A DNA stretch of 61,491 nucleotides from Collinsella sp. (lineage in GTDB: Bacteria > Actinomycetota > Coriobacteriia > Coriobacteriales > Coriobacteriaceae): the NCBI GenBank assembly GCA_019424965.1, contig JAHYYL010000010.1, forward strand, positions 1-61,491. Reading direction: 5' to 3'. A program made the translations under genes and the position numbers. Shown here in pieces: positions 1 to 15,236 of this stretch (its first letter is position 1; each line of letters begins with the position of its first letter). The notes under the pieces were generated by a model. That model worked only from the letters and a program-made list of their open reading frames with translations. It was not told the DNA's origin and did not search any database.

Positions 1-94
1 GGCGCAAGGTTTCCGTCGATTCCGCACGCGCCGAAGAGCACTTAATGTGCTCTTCGGGCGAGCCCAGGACCTGACCGAGCGAAAACCTTGCGCC
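1..94 (+). repeat. Palindromic core element, copy 1 (upstream of rplJ)
   Basis: First of three related elements (others at 11360-11500 and 28638-28766). Arms 1-12 and 83-94 are exact reverse complements; the left arm may continue before the window. Inside is TTCCGCACG, then a hairpin with 9-bp arms (GAAGAGCAC/GTGCTCTTC) around the loop TTAAT, then a short AGGAC-containing tail. The loop and its CAC/GTG closing pairs are the same in all copies, while the rest of the stem and the outer arms change but stay paired. Such covariation suggests a selected structure. I do not recognise the family. Confidence 0.75.
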
Positions 95-147
95 TGGCCT
101 TCGGCGGCGCGGCCGGATGGTGGAATTGTGTGCAGCCCGGTTTCCCG

Positions 148-176
148 TTGACCGACGCCGGGGTCCCCGCCATAAT
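148..176 (+). promoter_or_regulatory. Putative promoter of rplJ-rplL
   Basis: TTGACC (148-153) and CATAAT (171-176) are separated by 17 bp, five of six matches to the -10 consensus. It would give a leader of roughly 200 nt before rplJ, consistent with an autoregulated L10 leader. Predicted from sequence only. Confidence 0.6.
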
Positions 177-183
177 ACTTTTG

Positions 184-290
184 GTTCACGCACGAATCCG
201 CTGCCAGAGACAGCCGGTGCAAACGGGCATCGCCCGCGAGCTTAATGGGATATCCCGCCAGCCGAGGTGGTCGAGTAGATATGTCTTCTC
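184..290 (+). promoter_or_regulatory. Probable L10 leader region
   Basis: This is the untranslated leader between the predicted promoter and the attenuator-like hairpin at 291. In many bacteria the rplJ mRNA leader binds the L10-(L7/L12) complex and represses its own operon. Position and the GC-rich pairing potential fit that role; I did not fold it against the L10-leader family model, so the assignment rests mainly on context. Confidence 0.4.
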
Positions 291-327
291 GCCCCCGTCG
301 CTCATGCAGCGCGGGGGCTTTCTTTTT
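291..327 (+). terminator. Attenuator-like hairpin in the rplJ leader
   Basis: GCCCCCG at 291-297 pairs with CGGGGGC at 312-318, with an inner CGCT/AGCG pairing, followed by TTTCTTTTT. It is a textbook intrinsic terminator placed inside the leader 65 bp before the rplJ start, so it probably acts as an attenuator. Confidence 0.65.
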
Positions 328-392
328 GGACATGCCCCCGTCACGTCCTTGTGGCGGACCGTGCCCGGAAAGAATTCGAGGAGGTGTAATTC

Positions 393-914
393 ATGCCCCA
401 GCAGTACAAAATCGACAAGGTTGCAGAGATCGAGTCCCGTATCGCCGAGAACGCCGGTCTGTTCGTCGTCAACTACAACGGTCTGACGGTTAAGCAGGCT
501 CAGGAGCTGCGTCATCAGCTTCGCGAGTGCGGCGCCGAGATGAAGGTCTACAAGAACAACCTGGTCAAGATCGCTCTCAAGAACCAGGAGCAGCCCGAGA
601 TCGACGAGATCCTCGCCGGCCCCGTCGCTTATGTGTTCTACGAGACCGAGCCGGTCGAGGCCGCTAAGGCCCTTAAGGACTTCTCCGCTAAGTCCAAGGG
701 CGTCCTTGAGATCAAGGGCGGTATCTCCGACGGCAAGGCCGTTTCCGCCGATGATGTTAAGGCTATCGCCGAGCTGCCCACCAAGGATCAGCTTCTCGGC
801 CAGATCGCCGGTCTCATCTCCGGTTTCGCTCGCGACATCGCTGTCTGCGTCAACGGCGTTTCCTCTGGTCTCGCTCGTTCGATCCAGCAGGTCTCCGAGC
901 AGAAGGCAGCCTAG
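393..914 (+). CDS. rplJ: 50S ribosomal protein L10
   Basis: 173-residue L10, the stalk base protein that anchors L7/L12 dimers on the large subunit through its C-terminal helix. The N-terminus (start MPQQYKIDKV) and the NYNGLTVKQAQELR stretch are typical, and the length is normal for the family. ATG at 393 follows a strong GAGGAGGTG ribosome binding site. It is co-transcribed with rplL 102 bp downstream; the leader carries an attenuator-like hairpin that suggests L10 autoregulation. Identification is secure. Confidence 0.97.
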   Translation: MPQQYKIDKVAEIESRIAENAGLFVVNYNGLTVKQAQELRHQLRECGAEMKVYKNNLVKIALKNQEQPEIDEILAGPVAYVFYETEPVEAAKALKDFSAKSKGVLEIKGGISDGKAVSADDVKAIAELPTKDQLLGQIAGLISGFARDIAVCVNGVSSGLARSIQQVSEQKAA

Positions 915-1016
915 TTGCTGTTTTCACCCGCGGCGGCAACGCCGCACCCCTGGCGCATTCGCGCCGTGTTTTAACTGATCTCCGTGCATCCGCACGGAAA
1001 CCGAAAGGACTTAGAA

Positions 1017-1394
1017 ATGGCTAAGCTTACCACCGATGAGATCATCGATGCTCTTAAGGAAATGACCCTTCTCGAGGCTTCCGAGCTCGTCAAGGCTATC
1101 GAGGACACCTTCGGCGTTTCCGCCGCTGCTCCTGCTGCTGTTGTCGCCGCTCCCGCTGCTGGCGCTGCTGAGGCCGAGGAGAAGACCGAGTTTGACGTCG
1201 TGCTCGAGGGCTTCGGCGACAACAAGATCCAGGTCATCAAGGCCGTCCGTGAGCTCACCAACCTTGGCCTGAAGGAGGCCAAGGAGGTCGTCGAGGGCGC
1301 TCCCAAGGCTGTTCTCGAGGGTGCCAAGAAGGAGGACGCCGAGGCTGCCAAGGAGAAGCTCGAGGCTGCTGGCGCTGCTGTCACCCTCAAGTAA
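1017..1394 (+). CDS. rplL: 50S ribosomal protein L7/L12
   Basis: 125-residue stalk protein that recruits translational GTPases. Visible parts are the N-terminal dimerisation region (MAKLTTDEIIDALKEM), an Ala-rich hinge at about residues 38-50, and the conserved C-terminal domain ending in EKLEAAGAAVTLK. I chose ATG at 1017, preceded by AAAGGA, over an in-frame upstream ATG at 984 because the family starts with MAKL. It is the second gene of the rplJL operon and is followed at once by a strong terminator. Confidence 0.97.
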   Translation: MAKLTTDEIIDALKEMTLLEASELVKAIEDTFGVSAAAPAAVVAAPAAGAAEAEEKTEFDVVLEGFGDNKIQVIKAVRELTNLGLKEAKEVVEGAPKAVLEGAKKEDAEAAKEKLEAAGAAVTLK

Positions 1395-1422
1395 TCAGGC
1401 TTTCTCGCCAGATTCCTTTGCA

Positions 1423-1460
1423 GACGGGGTTCGCATTGCGAGCCCCGTCTTTTTTGTTTT
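1423..1460 (+). terminator. Terminator of rplJ-rplL
   Basis: GACGGGG/CCCCGTC stem (1423-1449) followed by TTTTTTGTTTTT. It closes the operon 28 bp after the rplL stop. Confidence 0.85.
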
Positions 1461-1708
1461 TCGGTCCCTCGGCATCGGTTGCTCAAACTGCCATGTTCTG
1501 TGATTTGCGTCGTATCGGGTGCCCTGCCGTTGGGCAATAAAATTGCACCATTCGAGCAATAATTTGCGTTGACCTGCTGAAGAATTGTCTCTGCCTTGTA
1601 GCGACATATAGTTCCAGCGGTAAGATGCTTGGGTATCGCAATTTGGTCTGCGGCTGTGTGCCGCACGCATGGGGCGCTTTTGCGCCTGCGAAAGGATCTT
1701 TGAATAAC

Positions 1709-2617
1709 ATGAAGGCAATCATCCCCGCCGCCGGTCTTGGCACGCGTTTTCTGCCTGGCACCAAGTGCACGCCCAAAGAGATGCTGCCGGTGCTCGACAA
1801 GCCCGTCATTCAGTACGTCGTCGAGGAGGCGCTCGAGCCCGAGGAGGTCGACGATGCCATCATCGTTACTTCTCCCGGTAAGCCCGAGCTACTGAACTAC
1901 TTCCAGCCTGATCGCTCGCTCGAGAACCTGCTGCGCGAGCGCGGCAAGAACGCCTATGCCGATGCTGTCGCCCACGCTGGCGGTATGCCGGTCGACTTCC
2001 GTTATCAGTACGAGCCCAAGGGCCTCGGCCATGCTATTCGCTCTGCTGCCGACGCCGTGGCAGGGGAGAACTTCCTGGTTCTTCTGGGCGACTACGTTGT
2101 GCCTAACCGCGATATCTGCGACAAGATGCTCGCCGTTTCCAAGGAGCACGGTGGCGCTTCGGTTATCGCCGTCGCTGCTTGCTCGCCCGAGGAAGTCAGC
2201 CGCTACGGCGTTATCGCCGGCGAGCGCGTCGGTTCGCTCGAGGGCGCCGAGAACGTTGCCGATGCCGAGCCGGGCGCTGTCTGGCGCATCGGCGGCCTGG
2301 TCGAGAAGCCCGCTCCCGAGGCTGCTCCGTCCAACCTGTACATCGTCGGTCGCTACCTGCTGAGCCCGTTGGTCATGGACCTGCTGGCCGATCAGCAGGC
2401 CGGTAAGGGCGGCGAGATCCAGCTGACCGACGCCATGGCCCGCTCGCTCGACCGCGAGGCCATGTACGCCGTCGTCATCGACCCGCTGTCGGGCTACGAT
2501 ACCGGTACCCCGTCTGGCTGGATGGCCACCAACGCCCTCATGGCTGCAAGCGATCCTCGCTTTGCCGGCGCCTTCTGGGATGCCATCGACGAGCGCGGCG
2601 GTTTGATGCGTAAGTAA
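1709..2617 (+). CDS. galU: UTP--glucose-1-phosphate uridylyltransferase
   Basis: 302-residue cytosolic nucleotidyltransferase making UDP-glucose from UTP and glucose 1-phosphate, feeding envelope polysaccharide and galactose metabolism. The N-terminal nucleotide-binding signature AAGLGTRFLPGTK and KEMLPVLDKP are present, followed by EPKGLGHA, LLGDY and GYDTGTPSGW, all family hallmarks. The ATG at 1709 follows AAAGGA; the open frame runs 28 codons further upstream but that part has no family similarity. It is monocistronic, with terminators on both sides. Confidence 0.95.
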   Translation: MKAIIPAAGLGTRFLPGTKCTPKEMLPVLDKPVIQYVVEEALEPEEVDDAIIVTSPGKPELLNYFQPDRSLENLLRERGKNAYADAVAHAGGMPVDFRYQYEPKGLGHAIRSAADAVAGENFLVLLGDYVVPNRDICDKMLAVSKEHGGASVIAVAACSPEEVSRYGVIAGERVGSLEGAENVADAEPGAVWRIGGLVEKPAPEAAPSNLYIVGRYLLSPLVMDLLADQQAGKGGEIQLTDAMARSLDREAMYAVVIDPLSGYDTGTPSGWMATNALMAASDPRFAGAFWDAIDERGGLMRK

Positions 2618-2638
2618 GCCTTCGGGCATCGACATTTA

Positions 2639-2671
2639 CGGGTGCGGACTTCGGTTCGCGCCCGTTTTTTT
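2639..2671 (+). terminator. Terminator of galU
   Basis: CGGGTGCG/CGCGCCCG stem-loop (2639-2664) followed by a run of seven T. Confidence 0.8.
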
Positions 2672-2701
2672 ATAAGAGCTGCGATTGCTAACCCTCTGTT
2701 C

Positions 2702-2757
2702 ACAGAAAATATATGAACAGGTGTTCGATGCACATCCATCTACCTGCATGTTTTCTG
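2702..2757. repeat. Nested inverted repeat upstream of rpoB
   Basis: ACAGAAAA near 2702 and TTTTCTGT near 2750 are reverse complements and enclose CAGGT/ACCTG, so the stretch can fold into a two-part hairpin about 150 bp before rpoB. Fourteen bases of it (CATCTACCTGCATG) recur in reverse orientation near 53475. The function is unknown. Confidence 0.4.
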
Positions 2758-2804
2758 TCGAAAATCTTTGCTACTCCAAAAACTCAATCACGTCAAGGCT
2801 TTTC

Positions 2805-2832
2805 TTGCTCAACGGTCGGTACCTGATAAACT
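2805..2832 (+). promoter_or_regulatory. Putative promoter of rpoB-rpoC
   Basis: TTGCTC (2805-2810) and TAAACT (2827-2832) are 16 bp apart. The -10 is preceded by TGA, giving a partial extended -10. The leader to rpoB would be about 70 nt. Confidence 0.45.
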
Positions 2833-2905
2833 ATTAGGTTGCGATAACTGGCGAAGCTATGCCTCGCCAATCCACCGAGCATTTCCGTGAAGGAGGAAAA
2901 ACCTG

Positions 2906-6397
<3,492 letters not shown>

Positions 6398-6403
6398 TTG
6401 ACT

Positions 6404-10882
<4,479 letters not shown>

Positions 10883-10888
10883 CTAGTT

Positions 10889-10910
10889 CCGCCGTTCTAA
10901 CGAACGGCGG
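10889..10910 (+). other. Hairpin after rpoC without T-tract
   Basis: CCGCCGTTC and GAACGGCGG pair perfectly around a TAAC loop, six bases after the rpoC stop. There is no T run, so it is more likely a 3'-end stabiliser than a terminator. Confidence 0.6.
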
Positions 10911-10959
10911 AGATCTCCGTCGCTGCGCGGCCCCCAGGGCTACAATCTGTCATTCAAAA

Positions 10960-10997
10960 GGCAGGGCATGACCAAAAGGTCAATGCCCTGCCTTTTT
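10960..10997 (+). terminator. Terminator of rpoB-rpoC
   Basis: GGCAGGGCAT (10960-10969) pairs with ATGCCCTGCC, with inner GACC/GGTC around AAAA, followed by TTTTTC. It is a very stable intrinsic terminator. Confidence 0.88.
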
Positions 10998-11060
10998 CAT
11001 GCCACCTTGTACGCTCTGGGGGCCGCTCGCTTGCGTTTGCTCAACCTGTTGCGTTCCGTC

Positions 11061-11094
11061 GATCCCTTGGGGACGGAGGAAAACGGATCATTTT
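11061..11094. repeat. 34-nt dispersed repeat, copy A
   Basis: It contains GATCCCTTGGGGACG followed by AAACGGATCATTTT. The reverse complement lies at 41319-41352 with only two differences in 34 bases. Each copy ends in GATCC/GGATC inverted bases. It lies in the long rpoC-rpsL intergenic stretch and has no coding potential. Confidence 0.7.
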
Positions 11095-11103
11095 GAGGTG
11101 CGA

Positions 11104-11234
11104 TTTCGGAAGTATGCGGCAAAATCTTGATAGGTCGACCACACCGCATATGCTCAAGCGCTCTACCTGCGGATTTGTTATCGCAAAACCCCTGTGTGCT
11201 CGGCAAGTTCATAATTTGCCGCATACTTCCGAAA
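11104..11234. repeat. 131-bp element bounded by 20-bp perfect inverted repeats
   Basis: TTTCGGAAGTATGCGGCAAA at 11104-11123 is the exact reverse complement of 11215-11234. The 91-bp interior shows no open frame I would call. The layout is that of a small non-autonomous element or a large hairpin; no target duplication is obvious. Confidence 0.65.
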
Positions 11235-11359
11235 ACGCCGCCGATTTCCATGCGAGAGATGAGAGCAGATCACCGCTGGAGCGCAGCATTTCCCCAGATA
11301 AAACCGACCAAAATAAACCTGTCCCTTTTTGGCAGGGAACGTTGCCCCAACGAGCACGT

Positions 11360-11500
11360 CGGATTCCCGGGCCGGGCGGCACAGGGGTTAAGTTTGTCGC
11401 GAGTTCCGCATGAGCCGGAGGCCACTTAATGTGGCCTCCGTGCGAGCCAGGACTGTAGAGCAGCAAACTTAACCCCTGTGCCGCCCGGCCCGGGAATCCG
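11360..11500 (+). repeat. Palindromic core element, copy 2 (upstream of rpsL), 36-bp perfect arms
   Basis: The arms at 11360-11395 and 11465-11500 are perfect reverse complements over 36 bp. The interior reads GTCGCGAGTTCCGCA, then a hairpin GGAGGCCAC-TTAAT-GTGGCCTCC, then CCAGGACTGTAGAGCAG. It shares TTAAGTTTGTCGCGAGTTCC with copy 3, while most of the arm sequence is unique to this site. It lies between the rpoC terminator and the rpsL promoter, so neither neighbour needs to transcribe it. Confidence 0.85.
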
Positions 11501-11558
11501 CCCCCCGCGCACAGGAGGAGATTCCTTTTGTGTAGGCTTTGCGGAAATGTGCTCATTT

Positions 11559-11613
11559 TGGGATACGCCCGGCGGCGTGGTCTGTTGACGGCACAGCTAA
11601 CGGCACGTATCCT
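11559..11613 (+). promoter_or_regulatory. rpsL promoter with upstream shared box
   Basis: TTGACG (11585-11590) and TATCCT (11608-11613) are exactly 17 bp apart. Just upstream, GGATACGCCCG (11561-11571) matches the box also present before rplC (28831) and, with one change, before rplB (30696). The predicted leader to rpsL is about 85 nt. Confidence 0.65.
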
Positions 11614-11706
11614 ATCGAACTGCGTGTTTCGTAGGGGGATGCTGACCCCTCGATTCAAGCCGTTGCACTTTACAGAAAGCTGGAATCATTCGAGAAGGAG
11701 TACGCT

Positions 11707-12084
11707 TTGCCTACTATTAACCAGCTGGTTCGCCAGGGCCGTCGTTCCGTGCCCAAGAAGTCCAAGAACGCTGCTCTGCAGCACAACTCCCAGAAGCGCG
11801 GCGTGTGCACCCGCGTCTTCACCACGAGCCCCAAGAAGCCGAACTCGGCTCTTCGTAAGGTTGCCCGTGTTCGCCTTGTCAACGGCATCGAAGTTACTGC
11901 TTACATCCCGGGTGAGGGCCACAACCTGCAGGAGCACTCCATCGTGCTCGTCCGCGGCGGTCGTGTCCGTGACCTCCCTGGTGTCCGTTATCACGTCATC
12001 CGTGGCGCCTACGACGCTGCTCCGGTCCAGAACCGTATGCAGGCCCGTTCCAAGTACGGTGCTAAGCGCCCCAAGGCTAAATAA
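11707..12084 (+). CDS. rpsL: 30S ribosomal protein S12
   Basis: 125-residue decoding-centre protein. The start is TTG at 11707, seven bases after AGAAGGAG. The PKKPNSALRK loop keeps the Lys at the usual streptomycin position 43, but the second loop reads GGRVRDLPGVRYH with Arg at residue 88 (codon 11968-11970), where most bacteria have Lys. Lys88Arg is a known streptomycin-resistance change in other genera. First gene of the rpsL-rpsG-fusA-rpsJ operon. Confidence 0.97.
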   Translation: MPTINQLVRQGRRSVPKKSKNAALQHNSQKRGVCTRVFTTSPKKPNSALRKVARVRLVNGIEVTAYIPGEGHNLQEHSIVLVRGGRVRDLPGVRYHVIRGAYDAAPVQNRMQARSKYGAKRPKAK

Positions 12085-12158
12085 GCCAGATAACGTTTTG
12101 ATACTTTCGCCGTGTGCCGTCTTGAGCGCCGCACGGTAGACACTTAAGGAGATTTCAC

Positions 12159-12632
12159 ATGCCGCGTCGTGCAGCAGCTAATCGTCGTGAGGTTCAGCCT
12201 GACGCCGTTTACAACAACCGCCTGGTGACTCAGCTCATCAACAAGGTCCTTCTTGACGGCAAGAAGGCCACCGCTGAGCGCATCGTTTACACCGCTTTCG
12301 AGATCGTTGCCGAGAAGTCCGAGGGTGGCGACGCTCTCGCTACCTTCAAGAAAGCTATGGACAACGTCAAGCCCACGCTCGAGGTTAAGCCCAAGCGTGT
12401 CGGTGGCGCTACCTATCAGGTCCCGATGGAGGTCAACTCCCGTCGTTCCACCGCTCTGGGTATCCGCTGGATCGTCAACTTCTCCCGCGCTCGCAAGGAG
12501 AAGACCATGGCCGAGCGTCTCGCCAACGAGATCCTCGACGCCTCCAACGGCCTGGGCGCTTCCGTCAAGAAGCGTGAGGACGTCTTCAAGATGGCCGAGG
12601 CCAACCGCGCGTTCTCTCACTATCGTTGGTAA
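12159..12632 (+). CDS. rpsG: 30S ribosomal protein S7
   Basis: 157-residue primary 16S rRNA binding protein that nucleates the 30S head. It begins MPRRAAANRREVQPD and ends HYRW, as in the family, with a conserved RRSTALGIRW stretch. ATG at 12159 follows AAGGAG. Second gene of the str-type operon, with fusA 19 bp downstream. Confidence 0.97.
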   Translation: MPRRAAANRREVQPDAVYNNRLVTQLINKVLLDGKKATAERIVYTAFEIVAEKSEGGDALATFKKAMDNVKPTLEVKPKRVGGATYQVPMEVNSRRSTALGIRWIVNFSRARKEKTMAERLANEILDASNGLGASVKKREDVFKMAEANRAFSHYRW

Positions 12633-12651
12633 GTTAAGGTAAGGAACTAAC

Positions 12652-14751
12652 ATGGCTAAGCCTAAGTACAAGCTTTCCGATACCCGTAACATCGGCATCA
12701 TGGCCCACATCGATGCTGGTAAGACCACCACGACCGAGCGTATTCTTTACTACACCGGTAAGACCCACAAGATCGGTGAGGTCCATGAGGGCGCTGCCAC
12801 CATGGACTGGATGGTTCAGGAGCAGGAGCGCGGCGTAACCATTACCTCCGCTGCTACCACGTGCTTCTGGAAGAAGGACGGTACCGACTACCGCATCCAG
12901 ATCATCGACACCCCGGGCCACGTTGACTTCACCGCCGAGGTCGAGCGCTGCCTGCGCGTCCTCGATGGCGCTGTCGCCGTCTTCGACGCCGTTGCCGGCG
13001 TTCAGCCCCAGTCTGAGACCGTTTGGCGTCAGGCTTCTACCTTCAACGTCCCCCGCATCGCCTTCATCAACAAGTATGACCGCGTGGGCGCTGACTTCTT
13101 CAACGCTATCGAGACCATGAAGGATCGTCTCGACGCCAACGCCGTGGCCGCTCAGGTCCCGATGGGCGCCGAGGACAACTTCTGGGGCGTTATCGACCTG
13201 GTCACCATGACCGCATGGGACTTCAAGGCCGACGACAAGGGCATGACCTACCCCGAGCCGATGGACGAGATCCCGGCTGAGTTTGCTGACATCGCTGCCA
13301 CCAAGCGCGAGGAGCTCCTCGACGCTGCTGCCAGTTTTGACGACGAGCTCATGGAGAAGATCCTCATGGAGGAGGACTTCACCGTCGAGGAGCTCAAGGC
13401 TGCTCTGCGCAAGGGCGTTCTGGCCAACGAGCTCAACCTCGTCTTCGTGGGCTCCGCCTACAAGAACAAGGGCGTCCAGGAGCTGCTTGACGCTGTCGTT
13501 GACTACCTGCCCAGCCCGCTTGACGTCGAGGCCGTCACTGGTACCGATCCGGACACCGGCGAGGAGATCCAGCGTCATCCTTCCTTCGACGAGCCCTTCT
13601 CCGGCCTGGTCTTCAAGATCATGACCGACCCGTTCGTCGGTAAGCTCACCTACGTCCGTGTTTACTCCGGCCGCGCCGAGTCCGGCTCCTACGTGGTCAA
13701 CGCTTCCAACGGTCAGCGCGAGCGCCTCGGCCGCATCCTCGAGATGAACGCCGCCGAGCGTATTGACCGTGACGACGCTGCCGCCGGCGACATCGTCGCT
13801 TGCGTCGGCTTCAAGAACTCCACCACCGGTGACACCCTGTGCGAAGAGGGCAAGGAGATTGTTCTCGAGAAGATCGAGTTCGCTAAGCCCGTTATCGACG
13901 TTGCCATCGAGCCCAAGACCAAGGCCGAGCAGGACAAGATGTCCCTGGCTCTGACCAAGCTCGCCGAGGAGGACCCGACCTTCCAGGTGTCCACCAACCA
14001 CGAGACCGGCCAGACCATCATCGCCGGCATGGGCGAGCTGCACCTCGAGATCATCGTTGACCGTCTGCTCCGTGAGTTCAAGGTTGACGCTAACGTTGGT
14101 AAGCCCCAGGTCGCCTACCGCGAGACCGCTGGTCACGACGTCGAGAAGGCTGAGGGCAAGTTCGTCCGTCAGTCCGGCGGTCGCGGTCAGTACGGCCACG
14201 CCGTCATCAAGCTCGAGAAGATGGAGGAGGGCTTCGGCTACGAGTTCGTCAACGCTATCGTCGGCGGCGTCGTGCCCAAGGAGTACATCCCGTCCATCGA
14301 CAAGGGCATCCAGGAGGCCCTGAACACCGGTGTTATCGCCGGCTTCCCGGTCCTCGACGTCAAGGTCACCCTGTTCGACGGTTCTTACCACGAGGTCGAC
14401 TCCTCCGAGGCCGCCTTCAAGATCGCCGGTTCCATGGCTATCAAGGACGCCCTCAAGAAGTCCGATCCGCAGCTGCTCGAGCCGATCATGGCTGTCGAGG
14501 TCGAGACGCCCGAGCAGTACATGGGCGACGTTATGGGCAACCTCTCCGGTCGCCGCGGCAAGATCGAGGGCATGGAGGATCGCAAGAACAGCAAGCTCAT
14601 CCGTGCCAAGGTGCCGCTGGGCGAGATGTTCGGTTACGCTACCGACCTTCGCTCCCAGACCCAGGGCCGTGCATCCTACACGATGCAGTTCGACTCTTAT
14701 GAGCCCGCGCCCAAGTCCATCGTGGACGAGGTCATGAGCAAGAACGCCTAA
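12652..14751 (+). CDS. fusA: Translation elongation factor G
   Basis: 699-residue GTPase catalysing ribosomal translocation. The G1 motif AHIDAGKTTTTERIL, switch II DTPGHVDF and NKYDRVGAD are present, and the length is normal. ATG at 12652 follows AAGGAACTAAC. In many bacteria tuf comes next; here rpsJ occupies that place and no tuf is seen in the window. Confidence 0.98.
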   Translation: MAKPKYKLSDTRNIGIMAHIDAGKTTTTERILYYTGKTHKIGEVHEGAATMDWMVQEQERGVTITSAATTCFWKKDGTDYRIQIIDTPGHVDFTAEVERCLRVLDGAVAVFDAVAGVQPQSETVWRQASTFNVPRIAFINKYDRVGADFFNAIETMKDRLDANAVAAQVPMGAEDNFWGVIDLVTMTAWDFKADDKGMTYPEPMDEIPAEFADIAATKREELLDAAASFDDELMEKILMEEDFTVEELKAALRKGVLANELNLVFVGSAYKNKGVQELLDAVVDYLPSPLDVEAVTGTDPDTGEEIQRHPSFDEPFSGLVFKIMTDPFVGKLTYVRVYSGRAESGSYVVNASNGQRERLGRILEMNAAERIDRDDAAAGDIVACVGFKNSTTGDTLCEEGKEIVLEKIEFAKPVIDVAIEPKTKAEQDKMSLALTKLAEEDPTFQVSTNHETGQTIIAGMGELHLEIIVDRLLREFKVDANVGKPQVAYRETAGHDVEKAEGKFVRQSGGRGQYGHAVIKLEKMEEGFGYEFVNAIVGGVVPKEYIPSIDKGIQEALNTGVIAGFPVLDVKVTLFDGSYHEVDSSEAAFKIAGSMAIKDALKKSDPQLLEPIMAVEVETPEQYMGDVMGNLSGRRGKIEGMEDRKNSKLIRAKVPLGEMFGYATDLRSQTQGRASYTMQFDSYEPAPKSIVDEVMSKNA

Positions 14752-14811
14752 GTTCGAGCTCCCTGTTACGTAATCCGCGAGAACATCTCTCGCACTCTTT
14801 GGAGGTTTAAG

Positions 14812-15120
14812 TTGGCTACCCAGAAGATCCGCATTCGCCTCAAGGGCTATGATCACGAGGTCGTCGATCAGTCCGCGAAGCTCATCGTCGAGACCGCTCA
14901 GAAGACCGGCGCTCGCGTTTCCGGTCCTGTCCCCCTGCCCACCGAGCGCAACCTGTACACGGTTATCCGCTCGCCGCACGTGAACAAGGACTCCCGTGAG
15001 CAGTTCGAGATGCGCACCCACAAGCGTCTCATCGACATCCTCGACCCCACCTCGGGCACCGTTGATTCGCTCATGCGTCTCGACCTCCCCGCTGGCGTCG
15101 ACATCGACATCAAGCTCTAA
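14812..15120 (+). CDS. rpsJ: 30S ribosomal protein S10
   Basis: 102-residue S10, part of the 30S head and partner of NusB in antitermination. The sequence KIRIRLKGYDHEVVDQSAK is diagnostic. TTG start at 14812 after TTGGAGG. In most bacteria it opens the S10 operon ahead of rplC; here it ends the str-type operon and rplC lies about 14 kb away. Confidence 0.97.
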   Translation: MATQKIRIRLKGYDHEVVDQSAKLIVETAQKTGARVSGPVPLPTERNLYTVIRSPHVNKDSREQFEMRTHKRLIDILDPTSGTVDSLMRLDLPAGVDIDIKL

Positions 15121-15142
15121 GCGATATCGCTCATAGCTTACA

Positions 15143-15178
15143 GAGCCCCGTTGCCATTACGGTAGCGGGGCTCTTTTG
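15143..15178 (+). terminator. Terminator after rpsJ (shared, convergent with birA)
   Basis: GAGCCCCG (15143-15150) pairs with CGGGGCTC (15166-15173), followed by TTTTGTTT. It lies between convergent rpsJ and birA. Confidence 0.8.
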
Positions 15179-15236
15179 TTTTGCATGATGGGTTTTGACC
15201 GCCTGGTAATGCTGCTGAGTAGGTGGCTGCGGCGCC

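Noticed and set aside
240..290. tRNA-like bases (GGTGGTCGAG) in the rplJ leader
   Set aside because: No cloverleaf, no TTCGA arm and no acceptor stem can be built around it.
11093..11429. Small open frames in the rpoC-rpsL interval
   Set aside because: They run across palindromic repeats, have no ribosome binding site and no recognisable product.
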